Positions 5,721-18,700 of a stretch of DNA of 38,525 nucleotides are shown one piece after another; position 1 is the stretch's first letter; each line of letters starts with the position of its first letter. Source of the DNA: a virus; IMG/VR virus record IMGVR_UViG_3300010430_000212, positions 1-38,525 of that record; one strand, given 5' to 3'. The position numbers and the translations under genes are program-made. Below the pieces are notes generated by a model. The model was not told the origin of the DNA, did no database searches, and worked only from the letters and a program-made list of their open reading frames with translations.

Positions 5721-8700
5721 CTAATTCTCTTTCCTAAACTCCTGTGCTGTAGCACTCTTGAGTTTACCAAGTTGAACTGCTAATGGTACGACACGTCCGA
5801 TGTCTCTACCTAATCTACTTCTACCTTTATCAGGTCCGCTTTGGAGAATGTCTTCTTTACCTTGTAGAATCCTCACGACATCGTTTCCGATCTTCGCAGC
5901 ATCAGTTACCAGAGTGAACGCAGGAATTGCATTTCTTGTCAGTCTTTCAAATGCAATAGGACTTGTGTAGAACCAGATGTCAGTGTTGATCCTACTTATC
6001 TGATTGATTAAGAAGAAGTAAGCAAGTTTCTTATCGTCATCGTCATCATCATCTGAACCAAGTTTCATGAGTAGACCTGTTGCAAGTAGCGTCAGCCATA
6101 CCATAATCTCAGTCATATTCTTACGCATATTAGCAGCATCTACTTCAGTAAATCCTACTCGCTCTTTAGCTTCTGCTCGTTCTTCAAAAGTAGTCTTTTG
6201 CCAACCTACCTTTCTCAGAAGTTGATAGACAATATTGAAGGTATCTTTTATACCTCCTGCAATACCATCACTACTCTTATAGTATGCGATATAACTTCTG
6301 TACCGTCCTTTACGTTTCAAATAATTTGCACCTGTGTTCCTGTCAATTAACTGAGTATCCACTTTGAGACTACCAAAACGCTCCTCAAATCCCTGAAATG
6401 CCCATGTCCGGAACTGACTGAGCAATCTACCAAACATTCTACGCTTAGCTGAGATCGGAGTATCCGGATCATAGTTACCGTGGTTGAGCTTAACCATCTT
6501 GTCGATCCTCTGCTTGAGTTTAAATTCATCTCTGTCAGTAAACTCAATTCCTTCAGGAAGACTGAACTCACCTTCCTCATTTACTTCAAATACATCCCAC
6601 AGACTTTTCTGTTCTGCATCTTCTCCTTCACCTACAGTAACCATTGTTTCCATCATCATAGCAATCATGACCGGAGCTTGGTTAAAGTACTCAGAACGTG
6701 ACTGCAAGTTGAATGGTCTCATCCACTCAAGACGTTTACCTGTTCTCTTAAATAGAGATGCAGCACCGTTAAACTTATAGATTTCATTCTTGGATTCCTT
6801 CAAGGTATCAAAGTGATCCATTGCTGTACGAATCTTTTTCGCATTACCATTGATACCATCCCAACGATTGAACAATGCGTTACGTCCCATAGAGTTCAGG
6901 GTAAGCATCATTGCCTTACGGAATGTTTTCATCTTGTAGTTCCTACCATCAGATGCTTCAACGATGTTTGAGAGTACACCAAATCCAATGTTAGAACCAG
7001 CAGCAAACACGTTCCAACCCATACCTTTTAGCTGGATATACTTGAGGATCATATCTCCTACTTTTGACTTAACTCGCACACCACCAAGAGCTTCCTCTTG
7101 TTCATCAAGTGAAGCCATTTTACCTGCGAATGTTTCCTCGTCAATCTTACCTTCTTCACGAAGTTGTTCCAGAGATTCTCTGGTCTTATCAATATTGTCA
7201 CGTACTATTTTCTCCTGAGAAGTGAGAACTTTCTTCTTGGTTTTTCCTTCAGGAATGTTTGAAGGGTATCCCCAATAGGCTACGTCCAAGAAATCGTCAA
7301 GCATCTTTTTGGTTTGTTCAAGTCCTTCCTTACTAAGAAGCTTTCCCCATTTACTTTTAACTGGTTCTCCTGCAACGTTTTCTCTCTGCTCTACTGCTCT
7401 TTCTAAGATGTCTCTTACAATACGTACCTGATCTTCTATAGAAGCACGATGCTTGTAAGTGACTGCCATTGAGGAAAATGCTTTAACTATACGACCAAGA
7501 TCGAAAGACTTTTCCTCTGCAATAGTGTTCATAATATCTTTTCGGAACTCATCTTTCTCATCTTCATTAGGACTTCTACCTTCCCTTGCAGCAAACTGAA
7601 TACTCTCTAACTCAACATAATCATTGATAGTTTTGGTATGATCAGTAAGCAGGTGGAACTGATGTTCTTTCCTCTCCTCTTCTGCTCCGACAGTTGAGAG
7701 ATCATCCATACGGAGATTCTCTCTGAGATCATCTGTCATTTCACCCATCATAGATTGTATTCCACCTTCAAAAATAGCTTCGATAGTCTTCTTACTTATA
7801 AATGGAATACTGTTCATTTGCATGAACTTCGTTTTGTCAGAGGGTAGATAGTTTCTAACCTTTTTCAGATTAGCAACCATATAATTATGCAATGCAAGAT
7901 ATGAAGGTGTATCTTCGATCTGCTTGAACTTGGAATCATAATACTCTACACCCTCTACATTATCTTTAGGGATAGCTGTAACGTAGTCTCCCATTGGAAC
8001 CATAGGAGTACCTTTGTGAATCTCCTCAAGAAATCCTTTCTCCATGAACTTCGAGAACATATAAGGTGAATGATCTCCTTCCCATGAGGCAACAAGACCT
8101 TCAGCAAGTGCTTGATTGTTAGGATTGTGACCAAAGATATAATCCATATATGAGTCACGATCAAGCTTGTATCGTTCAACGTGTTTCCTATTCTCTTCGT
8201 AAAATTCCTCGTACCCTCTCTCTCCAAGTAGGTCTTTTAGTCGCTTCTCTTCTGCTGCTATTGCTTCGGCTGTCGGAGCTGGTGCGTCAGTATAGTCCGG
8301 ATCGTGAAAGAGAATGTTTGCATCAAATACCTCAGAATTAGCTCTCATGTTTGCTATATACTGAGCATTTTGAATAGCTATCTTCGTAGGATCAGATACC
8401 TTATTGTCCTTACTTAACGCTCGATTGAAGGTATTGTCTCTCTCTTTTTCTGTCTTGATTATCCAATCAAAAAACTTCTGAGAGAAACGGTGTACCATAT
8501 CTCCTGTCTTTCGTTGGTCAGTATTACTGAATGTCTGACGAAAGATATCAAAGTTCTTCAACCCTGTAGCAGCAATCAATTTATCAACATCTCTGGTGAC
8601 AGATTTCATTTCTTTGGTAGCTGCCCAATTTGCTTTCTTGATCCATTCACCTGTAGCCTGAAGCACTACGCTGTTGAGTTCAGTGATGTCAAGTAAGTTT

Positions 8701-9764
8701 TTAACAAAGAAATTTGCATCCTTCAGAGGAGCCTCTAAATCAATCTCAAGACCTTCACCTATAGTTTCCCTGACTTTCTCAGTAAGAATCCGTTTCTCAT
8801 GCTCTATGAGCTTCTGCTCGTATGAATCTGCCATGTGCGCCCACTCAACAAACTTCATGGTAGTTTCCTTGAGACCTTTATCTCGAACATCATACTCACC
8901 GGGATCATAAAAGATGTGCTGGTTATCACCTGAGAAATCTCCTGCTTGTTGCCACACATGAATAATACGTGCAGCGTGTGCAAGATCAGACGGAGAAGGA
9001 TTATCTCTCTTGAATAATTTTTCAAGAGTAGCCATATCCTCTTCAACATACTTGGTGATATCGTCAAGGTTAGTCTTGTCTTCCAGATCATTAATTTGCT
9101 TTCGGACTTCTGTTATCCTACTACTCAGGACAGTTATTTTTTTAGAGAGACTTTTCTTTTTCTCTTTGGTATTAGCTTTCTCCTGTAAATCTTTGAACTT
9201 GTACAGGTCATTGAATAAGACATCTAATTCTCGCTTCTTCTCATTGATAAGTGTCTGAAACTTAGGACGTTTAGCATCACTTACAGCAGCAGGGAACGCT
9301 GATGGTGGAACAAAATCTCCTTCCTCATTGTAATGTCCAGCTTCCTGTTCACTCTCAGAAGGAGTGAAAATGTGCTGACCACCTTCCTTATCTTCAAGGT
9401 TGGTGTAACCAATCATTTTCCTACGTAAGTCTCTGTCAGCTTGACGTTGTAGATTGACAGGAATATAGTTAAGTTGTAAGTCTGCTTTATATGAATTAGA
9501 CTCTCCAATACGTCTGTACACAATACGATGAGAGGTTCCATTCTTCTTATTGAAAGCTCTGATTTTCTTGTTGATACCTATTTGTCTCTCAGGAGAGAAC
9601 GGTCCATTCTGAAGTCCGATAGTACGCTTTAACTCAGTCCGTGGAATTGCATTTGGAATCGTTTGATCGTGAGCAATGTAAGCTCTATATGCCTCAAACT
9701 CACCAACATGATTGACTAAGTTCTTCCACTTCTGGTTGTTTGTATTTGGACACCTGTCTGCCAT
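5721..9764 (-). CDS. Large inner-virion protein (crAss-like ejected protein candidate)
   Basis: The 1,347-aa protein is encoded immediately after the RNA polymerase gene. Its ATG (9764) follows that gene's TAA by one base, and a good ribosome binding site (AAAGGAG) lies inside the end of the polymerase gene. There is no signal peptide. A charged coiled coil lies near residues 165-230 (ELDVLFNDLYKFKDLQEKAN) and another near 830-880. Near the C-terminus a membrane segment (about 1216-1235, EIMVWLTLLATGLLMKLG) is followed by seven consecutive Asp residues (1238-1244) and then more hydrophobic sequence. The preceding part includes FGRLLSQFRTWAFQGFEERF, a pattern I associate with giant virion proteins of short-tailed phages. 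Position and layout suggest a cargo protein delivered with the polymerase that may span the inner membrane. No enzyme motif was found. Confidence 0.7.
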   Translation of the reverse strand: MADRCPNTNNQKWKNLVNHVGEFEAYRAYIAHDQTIPNAIPRTELKRTIGLQNGPFSPERQIGINKKIRAFNKKNGTSHRIVYRRIGESNSYKADLQLNYIPVNLQRQADRDLRRKMIGYTNLEDKEGGQHIFTPSESEQEAGHYNEEGDFVPPSAFPAAVSDAKRPKFQTLINEKKRELDVLFNDLYKFKDLQEKANTKEKKKSLSKKITVLSSRITEVRKQINDLEDKTNLDDITKYVEEDMATLEKLFKRDNPSPSDLAHAARIIHVWQQAGDFSGDNQHIFYDPGEYDVRDKGLKETTMKFVEWAHMADSYEQKLIEHEKRILTEKVRETIGEGLEIDLEAPLKDANFFVKNLLDITELNSVVLQATGEWIKKANWAATKEMKSVTRDVDKLIAATGLKNFDIFRQTFSNTDQRKTGDMVHRFSQKFFDWIIKTEKERDNTFNRALSKDNKVSDPTKIAIQNAQYIANMRANSEVFDANILFHDPDYTDAPAPTAEAIAAEEKRLKDLLGERGYEEFYEENRKHVERYKLDRDSYMDYIFGHNPNNQALAEGLVASWEGDHSPYMFSKFMEKGFLEEIHKGTPMVPMGDYVTAIPKDNVEGVEYYDSKFKQIEDTPSYLALHNYMVANLKKVRNYLPSDKTKFMQMNSIPFISKKTIEAIFEGGIQSMMGEMTDDLRENLRMDDLSTVGAEEERKEHQFHLLTDHTKTINDYVELESIQFAAREGRSPNEDEKDEFRKDIMNTIAEEKSFDLGRIVKAFSSMAVTYKHRASIEDQVRIVRDILERAVEQRENVAGEPVKSKWGKLLSKEGLEQTKKMLDDFLDVAYWGYPSNIPEGKTKKKVLTSQEKIVRDNIDKTRESLEQLREEGKIDEETFAGKMASLDEQEEALGGVRVKSKVGDMILKYIQLKGMGWNVFAAGSNIGFGVLSNIVEASDGRNYKMKTFRKAMMLTLNSMGRNALFNRWDGINGNAKKIRTAMDHFDTLKESKNEIYKFNGAASLFKRTGKRLEWMRPFNLQSRSEYFNQAPVMIAMMMETMVTVGEGEDAEQKSLWDVFEVNEEGEFSLPEGIEFTDRDEFKLKQRIDKMVKLNHGNYDPDTPISAKRRMFGRLLSQFRTWAFQGFEERFGSLKVDTQLIDRNTGANYLKRKGRYRSYIAYYKSSDGIAGGIKDTFNIVYQLLRKVGWQKTTFEERAEAKERVGFTEVDAANMRKNMTEIMVWLTLLATGLLMKLGSDDDDDDDKKLAYFFLINQISRINTDIWFYTSPIAFERLTRNAIPAFTLVTDAAKIGNDVVRILQGKEDILQSGPDKGRSRLGRDIGRVVPLAVQLGKLKSATAQEFRKEN

Positions 9765-9765
9765 A

Positions 9766-12700
9766 TTAGACTCCTTTACATTTTTTCATGAGATCATTAA
9801 CAGTGTTGTCATCTACAATCCTCTGAGGACTGACAGGAGCTACGCTACTTGATGTTAGATTGCCAAAGTTAATAGGATTCACCTCACTTGGAATATCAGC
9901 ATCAGTTATGTACTCGTCAAAACGATCAGTGATCAGATCAAGAGTCTCATATATAGTGTGCTGTAAAATACTTCCTTCAGTGAACTCAAACCCTAAAGCC
10001 TGAAGCAATTTACCCAATCTTTCTTTAAGAGCTTCCCAAAAGGTAGTATCTTTTTTGTACTGAGTACTGTCCAAGATTCTCTGGAAGTCTGGATTCGTAA
10101 GAGCAACGCTCACAAATTCTTTAATGTCAGTAAACCCGTAGAACTTATTAATAGTTGATGCGTCAAGACCGTTCCGAAGAATCAAGTCTTGTACGAACTG
10201 ATCGTACTCAGCACTCTGGACAGGATCAGAACGCATCTTCTTCTTAGCTGCAACCATCAAGTCCTCAATATTCTTAGCTACTTTACGCTCTCTGTCAGTG
10301 AGTTCCTTATAGTTAGGATCAGCTTTAAGCCTGTTCAATGTATTTACTGATTTCGTATCAGTCTTACCTTGTAGAACGTACTGCATAAGCTTATATCCTG
10401 TAAGTCCATGAAGCAGTTCGTGCATATAAATTGAATTAGCATCGTCCTCGTTCATACCTTCTATTTTATTCCGATAGATAGTCATAGTATGAGCAGGATC
10501 AATGGTCTCTTCATAGATATATCTCCACGTAGCTGCATCATTTCCCTGATCAGAAATCTTCACGATCATTGATGAAGGGAGGTTATCCATGTTATTGAAA
10601 ATCTCCTGAGCGAGAACCTTATTATAACCACTTGCTCCGGTCTGAATGATGTTGTTCAGGACAGCTTTACTTTTCTCAATACCATCTTTAAAAATAGTTG
10701 TCTCCTGTTCTCCTGCAATCAACCTATCCATCAGAGGATCATTGTCCACTGTACCAGTAGTCGGATCACGCTGCTCTACTATTTCGTCAGCCTGTCCTTC
10801 GAGAAGAGAAAGATCAGGTTCACCATCAGCGACAGGTCCGTACTCCGGAGTAGTTCCGACAGGTTGCACAGGAGCTACAGGTGTGACTACATTGTTCCTT
10901 CTGATTTTAGACTTCTGAGAAGGACTCTGGAACTTTGCAGTATAATCATACTCAGATGCTCCAAGCTTTCCAAGAACATCTATCTCATAGTATGTAGAAT
11001 CGTAAGGATTATACTTGAAGAGTTTAGCGTTACGAGTAGTCAGCTTTGAATTTATCCTCAAGTAAGGTGGAGCGTAAGGTTTATTCGCAATCACAGTAGC
11101 CAACTTCTGAAATCCATTCTTATTCAGCTTGAAACTACGTGTCTGAGGATCAATACGACCTTTGTACACATCTGCTTTCATATTAACAGCACGAACCTGC
11201 TCAGGATGGTGTTGAAAATACTGCTCTACAAAAGGAGAGATGTTGTAATACTCATTCTTTTTATCTGCAAGTTGAGCAGGGTCCATATTACCAAGTGTCA
11301 ATTCTGCATTTGAGAGATAATTCATGAATGGTAACGTGGTCAGATATGCAGCAGGAACATACTTCACAAACTGTAATGCTTCCTGAATACCACCATTAAT
11401 ATATGTGTACGTTACAAGGTCTTCAGCGAGTTGTCTGAGCGTATAAGATTCTCCCTGAAAGGTTCCAATGACAGGACTTCCTCCGTTTGGACCTGTCTTA
11501 TTAGTGAAAGCATCTGTGAACGCAGCATAGATTTCAGTCTCATCAGTACCCTCTGCGGTAGATGCTCTGTAAGTAACCAGAGATGGATCACCATTTTTCT
11601 GATAGTCGATCTCAAGAAGTTGAAGAAAATTATTCTCTCTACCTAACTTGGTATTCTTGAACCGGACAAGTGCAGAAGCAAGTGACTCTTCTTTCGTTAT
11701 AGGTATTTGCTCTGTTTTCAACTCACCGTTTTCCTCAAACTCCCTGTATTCAAAGCGATCATAAACAAGTCTTTCACGCTCATCCTGAATAGGTTTGGCA
11801 AGTAATCCAAGTGCAGGGTCAGTGAAGATAAAGGATTTCATTTCCTTCCAGAGTTCAAGGCGACGTTCAGACCTGATTTTGGTTGTGACATCAGAAGACT
11901 GTATAGACAACTCTTCAATCTTTCCCATCAACCCTGTAACAGCATCTTCGTGATAGTAGAAATATTTTTTCCAAAGTTTATTATTGGTGATCAGTCCATG
12001 AACCACAGCCTGACCGTTAATAGTGGTAGGTCTGATTGCATACCTGTACTTTCCATTATCACGAATGACCCATCCCTTTGACTCAGGATACTTATTTTCA
12101 GTTCCCGGACTGATCCGTTTAAAATCTCCGAGTAACCTTGTTGCTCCTCTGACAGGAGAACCGTACAGATCAAATACCTGATCCTCTTTAACCTGAGATT
12201 CCATGACTGATTTACCAAGACCAGCACTGTCAGGATTGATTGCAGCTTGAATCTTCTGAATCTCCTTACCTTTATCAGTCAGGTTCTTGAACTTGATAAG
12301 TAACTGTACCTGAGCAGCTTTGTAATTTGCAGCCTTGTCACCCTTCTCAATATATTCTCTGAGTTTTGCGGCAGAGGCTCCTTCTCCTGCAAGTTTTCCA
12401 TCAGGGTCTACCCTCTCAATCTCTTCACCAGAAATCTTATACTTGTCCATATCACGAATAATCCTCATAGCTTCAGTCTCACGATTTCCGTAGAAGTCGG
12501 AGGTTGAACTATTCAGACGTTCAAGAGTCCGTACATAGTCGATGATGATATCCTGAGCGAGGAAGTAAGGTACTTCTTCAGTAAATCCAAGTTGATTCAG
12601 AATCTTGATTACAGAGAAGGTGTGCTTGTTTACATTGATCTTGTCGAGAATCTGTTCCTTCTCATTGTCCACAGCACCGGACTGATAACCTGCAATAATA

Positions 12701-15700
12701 TCTGACTTATATGTTTCACCATCAAGAGCAAGTTCAGGAGATAGTTTTCCAGTGGATTTCACTTCACCAAATTGAACTTCTAAATTCTCCCATCTTCTAT
12801 TTTTCCTAATCTTGTACACAAGGTCTTTTCCTTGAGCGACAGCGTTAAGCATACTATCCTGAGAGAACACACCAACACCAATCTTACCTGCTGCTGCGTT
12901 CTTGAACTTGTCACGCTGATACTTATCAGAGAGACCAGTAAACAGTTTACTATTCTTTTCTACTTGATTCTCAGCAGCTTCCCTATCACTACGAAGGTTG
13001 CTAATGTCTGCTGAAATATCCTTTAGCTTCCAGAATCCAAGTGGATTAGCAATCTGCTCCTGTACTTTAGGATCAGGGTTTCTGTGAATAGCAATGTGAA
13101 TATCCAGAATCCTATTCTGTAAGGTAGCTTTCTTACCAATCTGTATGTTGTTACGCTTCTTGAGAACTCCATCTTCATCCTTATAGGTATTATACATATA
13201 GGTGAAAATCTTGTCCACATCAAAGTCAGAACCCATTTGTACAACGTAATCTTTAGTTGCAATAAACAGGTCTCCGGACGACTCAGGTAAGAATCCTACG
13301 ATCTCAACCCATGACTGAGAGTTAGGTCCCTGATTCGGAATCCTCATACCAAACATCTGACGTACATTCTCAGGGAGCTTGTCAGTATCAATCGAGACAC
13401 GTCCGTTAATTTCTTTAGTGAAGTCACTCATCTTCAGGATAGTCCCGTCTTCATCTCTGAATTTCCACGGTACGATAGCTTGAGCAGGTTTCCGAACACC
13501 ATTCTCTTCACGAGCTGGTTTAAGTCCTGTCTCTCCATCCCAATTATCGGTGAACATGATTCCAGAATCCTCAAACTCTCCTGTTGCCTCGTCAGGGGTA
13601 AGCTTATTGATGAATCCTTCTTCCGATCCTAAGACGTATGATTTTCCGGGGAACTTGAGCTTGATAATCTTATTGGTGACAATAGAGTTTAGCAGAGCTT
13701 CATACTTCTGAGCAGATGGTGCAAAGGGAAGGAAGCGTAGTTCCTTGTCTATTATAAGTAGTTCTCTATCCGAGATAGGATAACTTCTCTCTTTGACTTC
13801 CCGAAGTAGCATTGCTCTTAACTCATCTACATCAATATTCTCAGGATTACCATCTACTGTAATCTCATCGAGCAGAGCTTGTTTCTCAATCTCATGAAGC
13901 TCATTGTAGATGTCATGGTATTTTTTTTGTAACTGTTCTCCTGTATATTTCTCACCGTCAATATCAAAGTCTTTAATCTTTAGCATATTGACAAAGAGGT
14001 TCTTAGAAGCTTGAGTAACTTTATTGACCTCAAATTTCTCAAAGTCATAAGGAACTTTCTGCTGAATCCTGAATCCTTTTCTGTTCAATCTTATCGTTGA
14101 GTTCTTAAACGTTAATTGATCAGGACTCATGATCCTTCCGTTATCATCAAAGATGTTGAAAGGCTCAGTTACGTTACCTACCTTGACTGCTGTACTATAA
14201 GCGACACGAGAAATGTCGTCACGTTCCATAGCAAGTCTAAGGTTTTCAAGGTCTGTGCCTCTTGTAAGCTGAGGGAGCAGTGGAAATGAGGAAGATTTAA
14301 TATATACTCTACGTTCAAATCCACTCTTATCGTCGATAACATTATCCACATAGACAGGTTTCATTGGCTGCATAACCTTTGCAAGAACCTTTGGGTCTAT
14401 ATCATTATCATTGGTGAGTGCATCAAAAGCTTTCTTGTAGAACTCATCAGAAATTTCACCTGACTGACGCATGACATAGAGATGTTCTTGCCATGTGGTA
14501 TATTCCTGAGCATCAGCAGCATCAATAGCATAGTAAGGTGAACTTACGAGCTTCTTTCCTAACAGTTTCTCAATACCTTTGAGTTCTGTAAAGAACTTGC
14601 GTTGGGTGATATCTCCATTGGTAAGCTTCTCCAACAGAGGTTCAACCATATCAAAGGCTTTCTTACCATCAAGGAGTTTTGTGAGTTGGAGAGCTGCAAG
14701 TGAAGCAGTTTTCACATCTGCGATAAACGCTTGAGTATAGTGGTTGTCTGCATCATTAGATGACTCGGCAATCTCATATCCCGGAGCGATGTCAGCAGCA
14801 AGACGTTTCCCGATATTGATGTAAGTTTCCTCTGCATCAGCTACAAAATTGTAGTCGAGATTTACACTACCGTCTTCGTTAAATCTTTCTTTGCGTTTCT
14901 GACCTACTTTATTTTCATCAGCAACCTTGAAATACATTGCAGGATCACCTGTGAAGATTTTTGCTATCTCAGCGTTACCAATAAGATATTGGAATACCAT
15001 ATCAGAAGCAGCACCTCTGACTCTGAAGTTACTATTCACTCTACCTCTGAGTGGATTCTTACGTCCAGCAGTATCACCACGCATGAACTTACTATCAAGT
15101 AGTCTCTGTCCTGCGCCACCGATGTCATTTTCTCCCCAATTATCAACCTTCTCTTGTACAAGGTGTTCAAAGTATCTACGGACCTCGTTTCTCAGGGCAG
15201 CGTGAATCTCTATGCTCGTATCGAAGTTGGGATTGATGTCTCCATTTGCAAGAAACATATCCGGAAGCGTATTGAGAGTAGGGAAGAACAAGAATTGTTC
15301 TGCACCATCAGCATATTCCTTATTGTCAATGGTGTGTCGATCATCCTCAGTATCAAGTCTTTTCTGATCCTGATACGCTTTGATCCTACGCATCTCAGGA
15401 CGTACAATAAATTCAATTAACTTATCTATTGACTGTTCTTCAAGATTTCCTTCTCTGGTTAAGAGAACATCTTGTGCAATAACCCTGAGTCCTACAACGG
15501 TAGTTTTATCAGATGTGGTAGGATAGAGAATCTGAATGACACGATTATTATTTCCGGACACATCTTTATATGCAGATTGTAACATACCAATCTTAATGAC
15601 TTCAATCTCTCCTTCAGATAACTTGTGCATCTCAGTGTTATCCTGACTCTTAGCACCTTTCTTTTTGAGTGGCTCAAGTGAAGCAACCCAATACCCAAGA

Positions 15701-18700
15701 TTCTCTCTAAATGCGTTCTGCTCATTTGCTGGAACCTTCTCCATTAAAGCGTCTACCCATGCAGATACTCCTGAGAAAGGCATACTTGAAAGCTCTTTAA
15801 CCAAACCGTTCTCACCAGTTTCCTCGTCAATTATCTTGAGGTCTCTCAGACGATTGACAAAGAATTTGTTCTGACCAAATGAGTAAACTGTCTTCGATCC
15901 TGAACGGTGTGAGTTGGTAAAGTTGTTAAGTTGATTCTTTGAATCCTCAAGAGCAAGAGACTTTATGATACTGTCATCCAATATCTTACCTGATATAATA
16001 GGAGTGGCTCCGGGACCTGTTACCTTATCATTGAGTATCTTAAATAGTCCATTGCTGGATGTCAAGAGAGCGTACAGGGATTGCTTACGTCCACGATATG
16101 CAAACTCACCTGTCATCAAAGTGTTGAAGGTATCATCAGCGAGAACGATACCAAATGACTCAAGCCACTGTCTCATTTCAGCTTCAGGAGGAAAGACTTT
16201 CTGTTTTCCTTTCAAGTTTACAATCCAATCATCATACTGTTTAGCGAGTTCATCCTTAACATTCTTGAGGAGAACATACTCATCAGGAGCTTCAGCTACA
16301 AAACCAGAGTTGGTAGACTGAATCAAATTCCTGTACCAATTACCTTGAATAACTCGTGCAAGTGCATTTGCATCAGACTCATGCTCAACCAGAGAGAACG
16401 CTTTAGTCTCAGAATCCTGAGAGAACATAATGAATCTCATGTTCACGTAATGGTTGGTCAATCCTGAGACAAATTGATTCTTAATCTGTTGATCTGCACC
16501 ATTGAGTTTGGTGATAATCTCTTCCAGAAACGGGAATGGTTCAGTATGATCTTCCAGTGCAGAGATCATCTGATCATAGTTAGGCTTGATGTTAGGAGTA
16601 AGACGCTGTATAAGCTCATATACTCGCTGATAATCCATGATCTTGTTTGCACCGATATAAGGATCAACCATAGGTACAATGTTCCCATCCTCGTCCCTAC
16701 GAACTTCTGTAATTCCTGAGAGGAATTGCTTAACCTTTGGTGCAATACCATCAGCAGGATTTGTAACAAATGCTTTTACATCACTCCAATTTGCACCTTC
16801 TTTTTCCTGTTCAGCTTGTTCTTCAGTTCCACCCTCTTCAGCTTCGTTCTCTAAATCCTTACGGATCAATCTGATCGAACCAATTCTATCAAGGCTCTCA
16901 GTGGTTAAGGCTGCAAGTTTGTTCCAATTCTTATCAAAGATTTCATACTGAGCTACTTCACGCTCACGTACTTGAATTTCATGTGCATCTCCTTCTTCAA
17001 TCGCATCTGCAAGATCGAGTTTAGCAGCTTCCAAGTCGTCACCAATAATCTCCTTACGAAGATTTTCATACATCTTCTCACGATTGACTGCTTTTTTTGA
17101 TCTGAAAATTACATCTAACGCCCTACCTCTGATGTGCGAAACCATTGATTGCTGCGGACGTACTCCGATTTCAGAGATTATCGTTCCTGTGATCTCTCCA
17201 TCTTCAAGCTTGACCTCAGAAGCAGCTTCCATATCCTCACGCTGCTTCTCTGTCATAGGAACCTTTGCTCCGGATTCAGGATCAATCTCCTGATTGTCTT
17301 GGAAGTTCAATCCACCTTTACGAGGTCTGCGCTTTTTAATGGTAGGAGATTGCTTGTCCTTCTGAATAACGTTACCTGTTTCAGGATCAAAATGTTGTGT
17401 TTTCTTCTTCTCCTGAGTCTGCTCTCTTTGTTCTTCCTCAGTAATCATCTCACCCTCACTATAGTACATCTCGTAGATCAGCTTATCAAGCTCTATCTTA
17501 CGTTCCTCAGTTGTGTCAGGATGTTGTGATTCTCTTACAAGTGCTTTAAAGAGTTCATTCTCAGCAGTCTTCTTCGGATCAGTCATTTCGATCTTGGAGA
17601 AGTCCATTGTGACAACAGGCTGGATCGTATAGACGTAGTTTGGTTTCTCGTCAGTTCCAACATTATGTGAGAGAAATGGAGTAGTAGTCATGGTCTTGAC
17701 ATATTCCTCATACGCCATACCTTCAACCTGATCACTCTCGTTGATTAGAGCGATTTTCTTACCTTGTCCAAGAGTATTCAAATCTACATGAGCAAACACC
17801 CTGTTAAGGTTATCTGTAAGTGTAGCAATAAATTCTTCAAACTTCTCCGGACCCATTCTTTCAAGGTCTCTCTTGTTCATGTAAACATGATTAGCACCTT
17901 TTCCACGACCAATGTCGAAGCGCATATCATTCTCTCCGGGTTTCAGAGTGAATTTAGTCATGTGAACATAAGCATCCTCAGTCTTTTCACTGCTACCATC
18001 ACGACTCAGGTACTCTTCAAGGTCTTCATAACCTTCAGCAATTTTGTAATTATTAAAAAACAACTGCATGAAATCTGAGATACCATCAGCTTCACTGATG
18101 TTGAAGCCTGTTTCCTTCATGATACTATCTACAATATTCCGAGATGCTACATCATCCATATTATAGTAGAAGATACCAAGTGCTCTTTGAATGGTTCTAA
18201 CAACAGCTTGATTATCACCAAGCTTCCTACTCTTCAGAGGAATAGCAATTTTTTTATTCTTTTTGATAGGTAGAACAATATACGCTACACCTTTTCTAAA
18301 CGGTGTATCGTCTGTTTTATTTACAAGGTCTGTTTGGTCAATACCTTTACCCTTAGTACGTTCCAACTTATTGTCATCTGTAGCAATCGTAATCTGAAGA
18401 CCTTTTTCAGGCATTGCATCAGCAGTAATATGGTGTCCATCTGAACTCTTGGATAGATAACCATCAGTCTTATCTGTAATAGTAGTTGTGAACTCTCCTT
18501 CTGCGACAATATGATTACGAATGTCCCTGCTTCGCTGACGATCTGCTTCTACATCACCTGAGACATTTAGTTCTGAAATCCACGGAACCTCATGGAGATA
18601 ACCAATTTTCTGCTCACCTGCATAAACTGCAATAGGAACTTGCTCATTATATTTCTTCCTCCGAGTATCCTCACTCATGTCAGGATCATTCTTCCACATC

